From Balaenoptera acutorostrata (taxonomy: Eukaryota; Chordata; Mammalia; Artiodactyla; Balaenopteridae), in contig NC_080075.1 in the NCBI RefSeq assembly GCF_949987535.1, forward strand, positions 42,069,036 to 42,133,035: a stretch of 64,000 nucleotides of DNA, written 5' to 3'. The position numbers and the translations under genes were made by a program. The stretch's first letter is position 1. Each line of letters opens with the position of its first letter. Below are positions 44,001 through 59,000 of this stretch, one piece after another. Under the pieces are notes generated by a model that had not been told where the DNA came from, ran no database searches, and worked only from the letters and a program-made list of their open reading frames with translations.

Positions 44001-47000
44001 GGTCCCTCTGTTTAATTTTAAGCAGACTGCCTTTGAAATGAGAACACTTACCATCTCCCCTATTCCAAGGCAGACCTTGCCTCAGCCTTTGAAATGGATT
44101 GAATTTTAGGGAAGAGTTCAATAGGTTTCCAGACATGGAAACAGGACATATTCCCACCTCCTCTTAAATTAGACTTTAATAGTATTGCCTCATTGCTTCA
44201 TCATTTTGCGTGAAGGAAATTCCCTGAATATCAGACACACCCCTATTCAAGTAAAGTCACAAAACCATCTTTCAAAGCTAAGTAATTAAAAAATTTTCCT
44301 CATTCTGAATTATATAGCTCTGTTTCCCTCTGTTAGTAAGAATAAGCTCTGTCCTTTAAACTGAATACTAAGAGAATAGAGAATAAAACCACTTCACAGA
44401 TAGTATGAAGAGGAAATGAGGTGATGAAAGTACTTTGGAAATTAGAGAAGTCATTGATGCAAAATATTTTAACCTCAAATTTCAGTTTGAAGCACAGATA
44501 ATTTTACATGTTGAATCAGTGAGAACAGAAAATAGAAAACAAAAGATGCGGTAATGTTCTAATGGATTCAGGATGAATGAAGTTTTCTTGAGTAAAAGGA
44601 ATGTGTTGTAATTTTAATTTTATTTTGTAGATTAGACTAGAGCAAAAATTTAGCTATTCACTATCGTGATTATAGAGTCGCTAATAGGCCTGCTGACGAT
44701 CCAATGCAATCAGTAAATATAGAACTCAATAAAAAAGGAAAAATTGTTATATGGTATGATATTTATATATTTTTCTCAGTGTGGAATTTTGTATAATCTT
44801 ATACAAAATTTATACATGTAGAAAAAAATATACTTGTACAAAAATGTATACATGTACAAAAAAATCATACAGATTTATTTTAAAATTTGTTTTAAACTTG
44901 TTTTTTGTAGGATCACTGATGATTGAGTTTTAGAAGTTAAAAAAAAAAAAGACGATTTCCTTTACAGCTGCCCTGTGAACAAGCTGATTTGAAAACAGTA
45001 GTATTTCCAGTTTTCCTTGTCACTCTTTTTCTGAGCCAATCTTTGAGAGTTAATTTCTGTTTCCATTCATAAGTTGTCAGATGTTAGTTTCCTTTTGCTC
45101 ATCTTTAAACTGTCTTTATAATTTTTAGAGCTTGTTTGAAGTGAGTGTGGTCTTTGCTCACCCAGAAACAGTTGAGGATTGCCACTTCCTGTAAGTTACA
45201 ATGTAAACAACAATGCCAATTGTGCAACATTGTTAATACTTTTTGATTTTCATGAAAATAGTATTGTTCTTCTTTCTGAGCCTGTCAGAACTTGTCATGT
45301 CTTAGTAGGTTGTGAGCTGTCTGATCTAAGGGTCTAGGCAAACCAATGCAGCTCATATAGGGATTCATTTTGTCTGCTTCTGATATCCTGAATTTAGCAG
45401 CCATGTTGTATAAAATATATTTGAATTTTATCCTCCCCAAAATAAACTCATTAATCTTTTATATTACCTTGAATTTTACTTAGACGTGTGATATGCCCAG
45501 ATTGTTTCAAGCCAGCCAAAAACAAAAAGGTAAGGATTCCTGCTTCTTACTCTTTAGTGAGTTTTGTCTGAGCTGAATATTCAAATTAACAACAAAAAGG
45601 ATATGCATTAGAAATGTTGGCAATCTATTATACTAAGAATCAGTCTTTAAATATTTCCATTTGCTACATTTATTTTCATTTTTTCAATTCTCAACACTTT
45701 TGCCTTTGGCTGGGAAGTCGTAACACACAAATGTTCTCATGCTTGTGTCAGTGTCTGGATTGTTTCCCCAAGATTATGTCATCTGGGAAAATACCTGTTC
45801 AGTATCATCACCGTTCCAAACTTTTGTCTAATATTTATTTTCTAGAAATCGGTATTTTGAAAATATAATCCAAAGTAAATTATTTTATTTAGAACAGTCC
45901 TGAGTTAATAGAGCCTATTTCAGGCTACATTTGCCAAAAGGTATTTTATTTAAACTCTCCTTTACTGTCTGATGTGAGCTGGTCTTCATGTTAATGAGAA
46001 AAATTAGTTAGCATGTACTTTTAGTTTCTATAATGCCAGGAGAGAATGGCATGGCACAACATTGGCAAGCTTTCACACCCCAGTTACTTAGCTGGTTTTG
46101 TGTAGACTCAGGCATTCCTAGTTTCACCGACATCCATTCTGCTGTTGTGGTTGTTAAAAAGAATATAATATAATATTATTGCCAAAGATACATCTTTTGG
46201 TCTTTCCTCTTGCCTGGGGTGGGAGGGGAGGGTTGGGGAGTTTGTAACATTTGCCAAATGCCCTGTGTGGAAATAATCAGAAATGCAGGAAGCCTAAAAC
46301 ACTGCTTGCCTCCTTTTCTCACATCATGGTATACCTAGAACATTACCATGTTTGGCCAGCACCCTGAGGTTAACAGATGAAGTTGCTCTAAGTTGTAAGC
46401 AATAGGCCTGGGGGTTCTCATTGTTCCAGGACCTGCCCCTCAGCCCTTGTGAACTAGAGGGATCTGGGCACAACTGTAGCCCAGTGGTATGCTTTGCCAT
46501 ACCAATTGGGAAGCTCTGCCCAAATGAGCTGGAAGCCATATTTATATTAAAGATCTAGTTTTATTTTTTGTTATCTTTGAGGAAGTATATAAGTACCAGC
46601 ATCAAATAATAGAGTAAGGAAGTTTTTGTCAAACGATCATGGGCACCACGCCATTTGGCCAGTAGGTGTTGTATAGTCTTAAGTGTAGTTTTCCTGCCTT
46701 ATGGCTGGGAATAATTTGAATGATGTTTTGAGATTCTTTCAGGCCTAAGATTTCATATCTTAACAAACAGGCACTTAATTTTTAATTCTAACCCTACGAC
46801 ACCTTAGGGTTCCCCAGAATATGGTTTAGAAAATCATTTCTTTGATGATAAACTGTTTAGATACCTACATTATTCTTCTTTTCAGTCAAGTATAATTTCT
46901 CATAACAGAAGAAATAATTGTGATTTATCATAGTGACCACAAATATATGCACTAATTAGTTCTAGTATATCTACCATGAGGTTTGGTTTTTCTTATTTTA

Positions 47001-47010
47001 TTTTATTTTA

Positions 47011-47041
<31 letters not shown>

Positions 47042-50000
47042 CGTTTCCTGTAATGTCTGAAACATTTATATTAACATATTTCCATACATATTTCCATACA
47101 AATACAAATATAAGATTTTTAGAAATTTCATGTAATGTCTGAAACATTTATATTAACATATTTCCATACATATTTCCATACAAAGGTTTTTCTTATTTTA
47201 AAAAACCCAGAGTGGGACATCTGTAGATGCCCTTTTATTCAGTATAGTGGATTCATTTACTTTCTCAGAGGTTGGTGAGTGATATTGAATTGCTAGATGC
47301 CAAGTCAGGCTGGTTGGCTCTGTTTTACCCCTTACCCTGGCAGCCAACTCCTAAATTATATACCGTGGCCCCTGAAGGGATGTAGGGAAGAAAAGATAGA
47401 TGGATCAGTCTAAATTTCTTTTGAGGTCTAGGAAAAAATATTCAAAGCACATTTCCTGCAATACCATCATTTTTGTATTCGAAGAATACCACATTTTGAG
47501 GGGAATGGGAGAGTGCAGTGAAGAAGACATATTCTGCTAGATCCACCTGGTATTATAGACATAGACTAGATTGAAGAGAAGGGTTGTAGGGTCTACCAAT
47601 CACAGAACTGACAGTATGAACACTTGTGCTTCATTTATTTTCTTGAAGTTATTAAGTATTTCTCCCTTTTAAGTATGGTTTAAAATGATATAATTTCTCC
47701 AACCATGTTCTTTGTTTCAACTCTGATGTTTTCTTATATAGGTGATAAAATGTCTTTTCTTTTCATTTTACCCTATATAGTCAGTATTCACTAGAATGGC
47801 AGTTATGAAAGCTTTGAATAAGATTAAAGAAGAGGATTTCTGCAAGTAAGTAGAATTATAGAAACAAGAAATAATCATGGAATTTTAGAATAAAGGGAAT
47901 GTTAGAAATAATCGGATTATCTCTAAAACAAGACTGGATATATTTTAGGGAACAGGATTGTGTCTTAATCTTTATTATATCCCCAATCCCTGGCTCAGTA
48001 TCTGGCATGTAGTGGTGTTCAGTAAATGTCAAATTAATATTTGAATTTATGAATCATGTCCAACTTCTTTATCTTTTATAGGAGGATATTGAGGTCCAAA
48101 GAGGGAGTTGACTTGCCTAAGATTTCAACTGGGCAATAGAGAGTGTACATAGAGCCAGGTTTCCTGATTCTCCAGCCTACTACTGGCCCCATTACATCCC
48201 TCATCCTGGTTTTCCTGTTATTGTACATCTCCAGAAGAGGGAGAAAAGGGCTCCTGAGTTTCCTTTCTTTTTTTTTTTTTTTCTGAGTTTCCTTTCTTGT
48301 TAAAATATACTGAACTACAGTAAATCTTAGATTTAATTCTCAGTGTGTTCATTTTATTTAATAAAATATTATCATAGTTATCCTTCCAGAAGAAGTTATG
48401 AGGAAGGTTTCATATATTTTACTGACTAAACATGAGTCTCAGAATGGAAATATTTTTATTAAAAAAATTTTTTTTTTTTTTTGGCCACGCTGCATGGCTT
48501 GTGGGATCTTAGTTCCCCGAACAGGGATTGAACCTGTGCCCCTTGCAGTTGAAGCACAGAGTCCTAACCACTGGACTGCCAGGGAATTCCCTATTAAACT
48601 TTAGGAAGTAAAGACAGTTACTCTACAGGCAATAGTTCCTGAGTTTCTAAGTGATTTCTTTGTTAAGACATCTTGGGAAACGGAATGAAAACTTTAAGAC
48701 AAGCATTTTGGATTAAGTCCACATCTAGTCATTTACAGGTAGATTCCATTCCATGGCTTTGGAATTTCTCAGATGGTGGACAGAGAATAAAGCCATACAT
48801 TGCTCTTTCTGGTCTGTCCTCAGCTGGATTGAAGTTTCTTAGCTAAAGGACAGAGTCTGCCATATTCCACTTTTTCTGGCTCTGTGGTCTGATTCCCAAG
48901 GTCATAGTTGAAATGAAGAGGAAAAAGAGAGAAAAATGGTGGCGTACCCTCCCCACAGGTGGGACATGCTTATGTGGCCAGTCTCTGACTGCACACCGGC
49001 TTTACCCAAATGACTGAGGACCTTGTCAGCCAGCAGCAAGTGTTCATTGGATAGCAAAATGAACCTGGAGAGGTTTCCACTATATATAGATGGATTTTTT
49101 TTCCCAAATCTCCAGGTTGATTTTGGAAACTGTCATTTGGGAACATGAGGCCTTCTGAGCATGAATGTTATTAGCGAGCCCTTATTTACTTAGTGCCACT
49201 CTCATGTGTTAAAAGTGGTACTCCAGAGGCCTAAGAGACCCTTATGGTTCCAAAACTTAAAATTAGGGAGAGGCTTAGTCCTTGAGAGACTCAGGCTCTG
49301 TGTAACTCAGAGAGTGCTGATTCATCTTAGTTGTGTGGTTCAATATCATGTCTGGAAAATAGTAGCTGTAAAATTTATTTTGTTTTGCAGGCAGTTTCCT
49401 TGTCCTCCAAACTCACCAAAGGCTGTATGCAGTGTTGTTGAAATTGAATGTGCTCATGGTGCTGTTTTTGTGGCTGGTAAAATATTTAGTCCAGGATATA
49501 CTTACATTGTCAATTTTCTCTCCTTTCTGAAAAACTCAACTAACTCCTCCTCTGCTTCCTTCTTACTATTGTTATTAATTTCTGATTAGTTAACTCTTTT
49601 GAGAACTAGAGCTGATAACCAAGTTTATTGTAGGTTCTGTAGGCATTCTTAAGGGTCACTCAGGAGATTTGTTATTTAAAATGCCATGTTGAAGGGAAAT
49701 GATACTTCCCAGGTTTTAATAGTTTTCATCAGAGATGGCCAGGTAAAAATATGGGTACATGTACAGACCTGAAACTGGTCAGGAGAAGGGAGAGGATGTT
49801 TTATAACATGAAATCAATCCTGAAAAAAGTTATTTTATTATCTGCAGAATGACTAAACATTTGGCTTCTGCCTGGAAAAAGAAATTGTTGCATTGACTTT
49901 CCCAAGAGGTAAATCGGGTAGACAGTTTTTGTTTTGAAAGCTACAGCTGTTTCATAGTAATAGCTGAAACGAAATTGCTCTTTAGTCTTGACTATAATAC

Positions 50001-53000
50001 CCTGCCCTGGGGTAATAAAAGCTACCTGCCTTGGCATAGCTTTTTTCATAAAACAGTGAGTCATATTCTGTTAGGGTTTTTTTTTTGTTTTTTTTGTTTT
50101 TCTTACAAAAACTTCAAAATTTCCTGTATTTGAATTCTTTGGAATACATTATCACCAATGAGTATTACACTGAGAGTATTATTAACCAGGCATAAAAACA
50201 GTAGTTGCTCTTTTTTTAAGTGATTCACAGTGTGTTCCATAATATTGTAACTTGTTCAGTCAGCCAAAAAGATTAATAAGTATTTTGAGCATTCCTTTAG
50301 AACTCATTTGATGATTCATATCGTGTCTTTAGCCATCTCTTCTATTGCTACCTTAAATTTTTTCATTTAATTATGTGTATGTGTTGACTCTGCAAATTAG
50401 ATTGTAAGTTAGTTGAAGGCTAAGCCTTGTTTTATATCATAGCACCTAGGATACTGGCACTCAATAAATAGCTGTTGCTTTCCTTTTTATCCTATTGTGT
50501 TAAGCACACCATTCCATCCAGGTAACCTTTATATTTCTTTGGCAGGGAGATATAATAAATATGCCAGGAATCTACCACAAACTCCTTGGATAATTGATGG
50601 AGAAAGGAAGCTGGACTCTTCAGTGGAAGAATTAATTTCAGACCATCTTTTGACAGTGTTCAAAGCAGAGAGTAAGTGTTATAATATTCATATTTTAGAT
50701 ACATTGTCATTCATGAATAGACTTCTTGGAGGTGGCAGGAAAGATTTCTATATTTTGTAAACCACCACCAAGTCTGGGCCTCTTGGCTGGCAGCTTCCTG
50801 TGAACAGGGACCGCCGTGTCCTGAGCTCCTCTGCCCTGGGCTGGATTTGAGCCAAGGTGCCCTAGGATTTCTCTCCTCTCTCAAGATTACGCTTTTTCCT
50901 GGGCAAATTCAAAACAATTGAAACTACTTTAAATGAATGCACTTAAGCTCTGACCTTGGGACACCTTGAGCCTCTGCCTCTTTTTGGGAATATGAGGTAA
51001 TTAAAATACAGCTTCCACATCCAGTGCCTGTTCAAGAATAATCACTGGCAAATGCCCAGCTTCCATCTTAACGGCTAAAGTGTCCTAGAATAAAGTTCAG
51101 GCCTAGAGAAAATAGATCAATAGCTACCATTTTACAAAGACTTAATAGTAGTTGTGTTGTTTTAATTTCCTAAGTATTAATGAGCCCAGGTTTGTGGGGT
51201 GAGTCAGATCCTGTCAGGCATATGCTTTCTTTGCTCAATAGGGCTATCAGGTCAAAGGAGTAAAAAACCTTGTGATTTCACCTAGGATTAGACTAGAGGA
51301 GAGGGACTAAGATTTCAATCACAAGAAACCATGTTGTACATCTGGAAAAACTGTAGACAATGAGTACATATATCATACTCTTTGGAGTGGGTCTCCTAGC
51401 ATAATTAGAACACCTTTTTTTTAAACAAAATATTTATTTATTTATTTCGTTACGCCGGGTCTTAGTTGCGGCAGGCAGGCTCCTTAGTTGTGGCATGTGG
51501 GCTCCTTAGTTGCGTCAGGCAGTCTCCTTAGTTGTGGCATGTGAACTCTTAGTTGCGGCATACATGTGGGATCTAATTCCCTGACCAGGTATTGAACCTG
51601 AGGCCTTGCATTGGGAGCATGGAGTCTTAACCACTGCTCCCCCAGGGAAGTCCCAGAACACCTTTTTGGAAGGACCAGATAGACCTAGACATCCATCTTT
51701 TTCTCTGACAAACCTTAAGACAAGCCTGCTTTAGGAATGGCGAGCAGGTGACCAAAATGAGACATGGCTATCCCTTCCAGCTCTCTGCTTGTTAAGAGGA
51801 AAGAGAAGCACTTCAAAAACCATATCCCTGGGGCTTCCCTGGTGGCGCAGTGGTTGAGAGTCTGCCTGCCAATGCAGGGGACACGGGTTCGAGCCCTGCT
51901 CTGGGAGGATCCCACATGCCGTGGAGCGACTAGGCCCATGAGCCACAATTGCTGAGCCTGCGCGTCTGGAGCCTGTGCTCCGCAACAAGAGAGGCCGTGA
52001 TAGTGAGAAGCCCGCGCACCGCGATGAAGAGTGGCCCCCACTTGCCGCAACTAGAGAAAGCCCTCGCACAGAAACGAAGACCCAACACAGCCATAAATAA
52101 ATAAATAAATAAATAACCACCATATCCCTCAAGTAACCTAGCAACCTAATATTTTTCAAAATCTTAGCCATAAAGGGCTATTGCCATTAGTTTTGACCTA
52201 CGTAATTTAATATTTACACGCTGGTTATCTCATAAGACTTATCCAAGTTACAAAGAAGTGAAAATAAAGCGTTAGCATGAAAAGTGTCCTTCAAACTCTT
52301 TTTGGGGGGCTACCTTATTCCCTTTCTGTAAGAAGATTCAAGATTTAGTTCTGATTATTTGGGTCCCAAGGAAGCCTCCATTACCAAGAGGGCTGTTGGG
52401 GGGCTCTGAAATAGCTATATGTTTCTCCCTTGCAATCTTTCATGAAGGTGATTTGTTGTCATTTTCCATTTGAGGAGGGGAAAAAAATTTCCCCAAACTG
52501 AAAATAAAGCAAACTGTGTGTTTAGCATCTGTAATTGTGTGCTGAGGAAATTTATTAAGAGCCGCTTGAGAAAAAGCAGACCTCTGGGCCTCTGTGCTAA
52601 CTGGCTCCTTGTCATGAAATAAAACCTTGTTGTTTGAAATGCCTGATTAATAGCATCAATTTGCTAAACTTGTGCTTCTCAGATACATTACTCGTTACTT
52701 CTGTGATTCACATCTGACAACTCTGGGAAAATGGTTCTGACTGTTGTACCTCTGTGCTTTACAGCTCTATGAAAATAAACCAGTATTGCATGAAGCAGCC
52801 TAGCTACTTCTATAAAGCAGAAGTAACTAGTACTCCTTCCCCTCAGTGGGAGATACAGACTTGTTTCTCAGCCACTTCAGACTGACACATCATATTCTCT
52901 ACTTGCCAGTTCTCTAGTTAATAAGTAAAACTTTGACACACTCTCAAAATCAATATGTCTAAGAAATGTTTTCCTAATACATTTATTACTTCACTTATGG

Positions 53001-56000
53001 AATAAATATTTGTCATGTCAGTTCCCTGCTGAAAACTGGTCAGTGACTAGCTACAGGGTAAAGTCCAAACTATATAACTTGATATTCTGAGACCATCATC
53101 ATCTGGCCTCTGCCCATCCTTCAGTCCCATTGTCTATCTGCCCCCAGGTATGAGAGCCACTACAGACTATCGAACCCCTTACAGTTCCTGATCATTCTTG
53201 CCCTTGGTTTTGTCCTTGTTGTTTGTTTGTTTGTATGTTTGAAATATCTGTTCCATTGAGCAGAAGTCTGTAGAACTCACAGGATTAGGGGAATAAGGCA
53301 AGGCGTAATGTGAGTTTAGAAAAATCAACTAAATTTTAAGCATATATTTCCTCATACTTAAGGCAGTGACTCCTTTTCCTTTTTTTGTCATTTATTATTC
53401 ATAATTGCAAATTATTTTTTAAAGTTTGCCCCCTGAAGTATTTCTCAATGTAGGGTCCAAATTTGCAACATTTTTCTAAAAGATATAATAAATACCCCTT
53501 CTCCCTTAATCTGGATTTAATGTTTCTTTGGACTTCTCAAGAGCCTAGTTTTCTGTACTTTTTTCTTGTTGATGGGCTGGAATTTGTGGGAAGTTTTATG
53601 GGCTAATTTATGAATTTGAGATTTCTGGTCTGATTGAGTAGTCACTGGTAGATCTACCTCTTTGTGTCCTATTCATTCCCTCCACCCCTGTCAGTCACAG
53701 GTTATGGCTTAGTCACTGTAGGGCCCTGGTTCCCCAGTATTATGCCTGGATTAGAGATAGAGGCGGGCAGGTATAAGACAAACTACAGCCCCCCCTCAAC
53801 CCCAGGGTGTATCTTTCAGCTTCCCAGATTCCATTTTGAACTCTCCGTGTAGCTATCCATCCCTAGTTAGCGCTACTCTTGAGTCTGTTGAGTCTGACTA
53901 GAAGCTACTGATGTTGCTATAGGTTTATTAGCTGCTTGACAATGGAGTATAGACATGGAATGGAGGGTTCTTTGGGACTTAATGGTCCACAGAATCCTAC
54001 TACCTGCCTGGTGTAGATTCTCCACCTGGAGAAGAGTCTGACATTGTGCCCCTCATGGCTGCCCGTTTGGCTAGTCCCCAGGTGTTAACACTGCACAAGT
54101 TACCCAGACCTCTGAGCAGCTTGAATTCTAGGCCGACCTTAGATACCTAGGCCTTACCTAACCAGTCCTGGGTTGGTCCTCTCTGGGAGACCCACAGTTT
54201 TGGGCCATGTGGGGCAGAGAAGAGCCCACTTTACCTTGGCAGTGGGTGACAGACAACAGCTTGGAGCCCATGTTTCCAACAAGTGTTGGCTTTGGCTTGC
54301 TAAAGGGATGTCTTAAAGGTGAAGGAAGGGTGAAATCTTACTTTCTTCACAGCTAAACATCCTAGAAAGGAGAGCTAATCTTCAGTGTAGTCTTTATAGC
54401 ACTTTTCAAGCCTTTTAGCCTTCCTTTTTCTAAAATCTACATGGGACCTTTGCATATTGAACCTTTCCTGGGAGAAAAATGTCTGTCAAAATGGTACAGA
54501 CCCTCCTTTCCTTCTACATTTCCTGTCTGTCCTTCCCAGCAATCTTGTCCTTCCTCATCTTGTGCTCTCCAAAGTGGCTGGACTATGGATTGACCAGGGT
54601 TTCCAAAACATCCTAGTCTTTCCCAATCCCTGGTACAAGAGTACTGATTGGTCTTGCTTGTCCCAGTTGGCACGAGTCTGAGCTCTTCCAGCTGTCTTTG
54701 TGGTGGTGCAGTGTAGACGTGATTAAGAGACTCTGGAGCCAGACTGCCAGGCTGGTTCAAATCCTGACCCTACCAATTACCAGTGATGTGATCTTAGGCA
54801 CATTACTTATCCTGTCTCTGTCTCACCTTCCTTATAAGTAAAATGGGGATAATGATAGTATCTACCTCGTAGTGTTAACATATATGAAGTACTTAGAATA
54901 ATGCCTGCTCATGGTAATCTCTGCTGTGGTGAAATCATCAGTTAGTTCTGTATCTAAGAAAGTTGTCATCGAACCACTTCCCCTGCCCACCCACGCTGTA
55001 TTGACCACTTTCCCATTCCAATATTTGCAGCTTTTAGTCTGTGATGATCCATCTATCTTAAAATGTATACTAGTTATATTGTGGTTCCAGCTTAGGTTTG
55101 CTTATATAATGAATTTGCTTTTAGAATCAGACCTTTTTTTTCCCCTCCTCTTCCTTTCATAGAGTTTAATTCTCAAATAATGTTTTTATTTTGTTTTCTT
55201 TTGTTTTAAGGAAAAGATGAAAGATAGATTTTTCACCATAAGTTTGTAGCCAGGGTGGTAGTGGGGCCTTCCTCCAAACAGTGCTCTGCCTTTGGCTTTC
55301 CCATGGGATGGTGGACTGGGATGATAAGTAAGGTCTGGCTTTGACATCAGAAACATCTAGCTCTGCCATTTAATCATGTTACCTTGGGAAAAGTACTTAA
55401 CCTTTCAGAAGCTTGGTGTTCTTTTAATACCTACCTCATAAGGTTATAATAAGGATTGAATGAAATAATGTATGCAGAATTTTAGCTCAGTACCTGGTAT
55501 GTAATAAGTGCTCAATAAATGGTATTTATTATTATCATTGCTATTTTTAGTAGAGATTGGGATTAGAGGCGTGATGATGACTATTCCTTGGGATTCCCCT
55601 GTAGATTGTTTAAGACAAATTGGGTTTCTACCAAAGGATGGGAATGAAAGTCTTAGCACCGTTATGTCTCTGATTTTTTTTTTTTCTTTATCTGCTTTCC
55701 AAAGGCTTTAATTTTTCATCCTCTGGGAGAGAAGATGTAGATGTGAGAACATTAGGAAATGGTAAGATTGCGACAATATCACTTGACTGGAACTAACTTT
55801 CAGATTATCACCCTTTTCAGACAGCAGCTTTTTTGTAGTCACTTAGTCAGAATCAAAGTTGGCAGAGCCCAGAGCTTCTCCATGTGAGGAAGACTTGTGG
55901 ATTATGGAGCTACCCTTGTAAATTATATGACTATGTTTTAACAGGGATCATTTCTTCAGAGGCCATCTTTATTGAATACCTGTAGGTTATAAAGGACTTC

Positions 56001-59000
56001 TATGTGCATTAACAAAGAGGTGCCTGATTTTTTCCAAAAGTTTGATAATTAATTGTTCCTTTTAATAACATTTCAGTACCAGTACAGTTTTCAAAATGCA
56101 CCTCATTTAAATTGCAAAATGTCTTCATTTAAAAAGTGCTTCTACTCTCTTAGCCTTCATTTCTCTCATTTTATATTGTTGCATTACGAGAAGGATGATG
56201 AGAGTAATCCTGAGCTATTCGAGATTTATAGTCCCTTCTCATGGAATCGCAGCTTTTCATTTCACTAGGCTAGGAGAATGTATTTCAATTTGGTATACCT
56301 GGGCATTGCTGCATGTGACAACATTACGTTAGTGTAACCAAGTCAATTAGTGGCTGTTTGGATTTGATTTTGTAATTAACACAGGCTTGTTCATGGACTT
56401 TTGGGAAAGCAGTCGTTTTTACATATTGCCTGTCCTGGGGTTTAGCAGCCCCCAAAAAGCCCCTTGATTCTTTTCACACATTCTTCCCTCCCCCAGATGT
56501 AGTCATGTCAGTAAACTTTCAGTCCTGTAGAGCTCAACTCGTTTTTTCACACCTCCTAACCCTCTTGCATTAGCCCAAATGTTAACTCCATCAACACGTT
56601 TCTGTTTCATGACGGGGTGTGTGCTGCCAGGAAGGCCCTTTGCAATTGAGCTGGTGAATCCTCATAGAGTACATTTCACTTCACAAGAAATTAAGGAACT
56701 TCAGCAGGTAAACCACTTCATGACATGGAAATTGTCATGTTTCTGCAACTCTGTAACTGAACTAGAGCTGCTAATTGTTTTTCTTTCTCTAATACTACAG
56801 AAAATTAATAACTCGTCTAACAAAATCCAAGTCCGTGACTTGCAGCTTGTCACAAGGTAAGGGTAGGCTCACTGGAGATGTTTTCAAGAGGGGAGTTTTG
56901 GTTGTAGATCATTTATCTGATAAGGGATTTGTATCCAGAATATGTAAAGAACTCCTACAACTCAATAATAAGAAAATAACTCAATTAAAAATGGAGAGAT
57001 GATTAAGTGAACATTTCTCCAAAAAGGATACACAAGATAACCAGTGAATACATGAAAAAATGCTCAACATCATTAGTCATTACAGAAATGCAAATCAAAA
57101 CCACTGTGAGATCCCACTTCACAAAAAGACAGAAAATAACAAGTGTTGGCAAGGATATGGAGAAATTGGATCCCTCATACATTGCTGTGGGATTATAAGT
57201 GGTGCCACTTTGGAAAACAGTTTGGCAGTTTCTCAAAAAGTTAAATATAGAGTAACCATATGGCCCAGCCGTTCCACTTCTAGATGTATACCCACGAGAA
57301 ATGGAAATGTACATCCACACAGAGACCTCTGCATGAATGTTTATAGTAGCATTACTCATAATAGCAAAAAAGTAGAAACAACCCAAATGTCTATGGATGA
57401 ACAAAATGTGAATGTGGTATATCCATACAGTGGAATATCATTTAGTAATAAAAAGGAAGGAAGTACAGATACATGCTACAACATGGATGAACCTTGAAAA
57501 CGTTATAAAGTGAAAGAAGCCAGACATCAAATACCACTTATTGTATATTTTACAATATTCACATTTTAATATATGAAATGTTCAGAGTAGGAAAATCTAT
57601 AGAGACAGAAAGTCAACAAGTGGTTGCCAAGGGCTGGGGGAAATGAGGAATGAGAAGTGATTGCAAATAGGTGTGGAGTTTCTCTTCTGGGGTGATGAAA
57701 GTATTCTAAAGTTAGATTGTGGTAATAGCTGCACAACTCTGTAAACGTACTAAAAATCACTGAATCGTTCAGTTACACAGGGAAATTGTATGTAAATTAT
57801 ATCTCAATAAATCTATTTTTAAAGAAAGGGAAGTTTGGGGCAAGTCTTGTCTGTATTTTATATATTCAGACAAACTTTCTTTTATTGTTTTTGTTTAGAG
57901 AGGCAATAGGTCATATGAAAGAAGGTGAAGAAGAAAAGACCAAGACCTATAGTGCCTTAATATGGACAAATAAAGCAATACAGAGGAAGGACATTGAATT
58001 CCTAGATGACATAAAGGTAGTTCAGTGCTCTAATTCTTTTATTTTTCTATTGCCTATAAAAGAGTCCTTTGTCTTCTCGTTTATTACCCACAAGTCATAG
58101 CGCATAGGCTTTGGGGACTGTGAGACCTGGTTCTAAATCCTGCCTTTGCCATTTATTAGTTAAATGACTGGGCAATTCATCTAACCTGTGTGAGAAGCAG
58201 TGTTGCTAGTGATTAAGAGTCTGACTCCAAGGACAGATCGCCTGGGTGCAAATCCTGGTTCTGCATTTCTTAGTTGTGTGACTTTGGACAAGTTGCTTAG
58301 CCTCTTTATGCTTCAGTTTCTTCATCTGTAAAATTAGAAGAATTAAACGGGTTTAGTCATATAAAGCTCTTAGAATAGAATCTGGCACATAGAAAACACT
58401 CAGCAATGCTATTTTTATATTTGGCCATTTGCAAAAAGGAAATGGAAAATAGAACTTACCTAATAGAATTGATGCTCAGATTAAGTGCATAAATAAAACA
58501 TGTTGTAAATAAATACATCAGGGTGATATATGTAGAGCACAAATGTTTTGGCACGTGCTGGATTTTCCTTCACATGAGCATGTTGCTGTAGAGGGTCTAC
58601 ATGTTCATTTGCATGTTTCTTCCCACCTGTCCCCACCGCTTCCTGTAAAGATAACTTACTTTCACATGCAAGGAATGAGCATAAATGGGCACAAAGATGT
58701 AAATCGTTATCACAACATCGTTTAAATGGGCAATATTTTGTAATAATCTAGAGGGGACTGGTTTAATCTTATGGCTTATCTGTATGATGGACTATTACTA
58801 GCCAGCTGTTAGAAAGTATATGGTAGATGAATATTCATTGACAAAGGAAAATGTTCCTGATGAATGCTAAGGGGAAAAAAGCTATAAGGATATATAGAGG
58901 ATGATACATTGTGAGTTAAACACACACACACACACACATACACACACACACACACAGAGAAGTGTGTGCTTATGTATACACATATATAAGACTATGTAGA

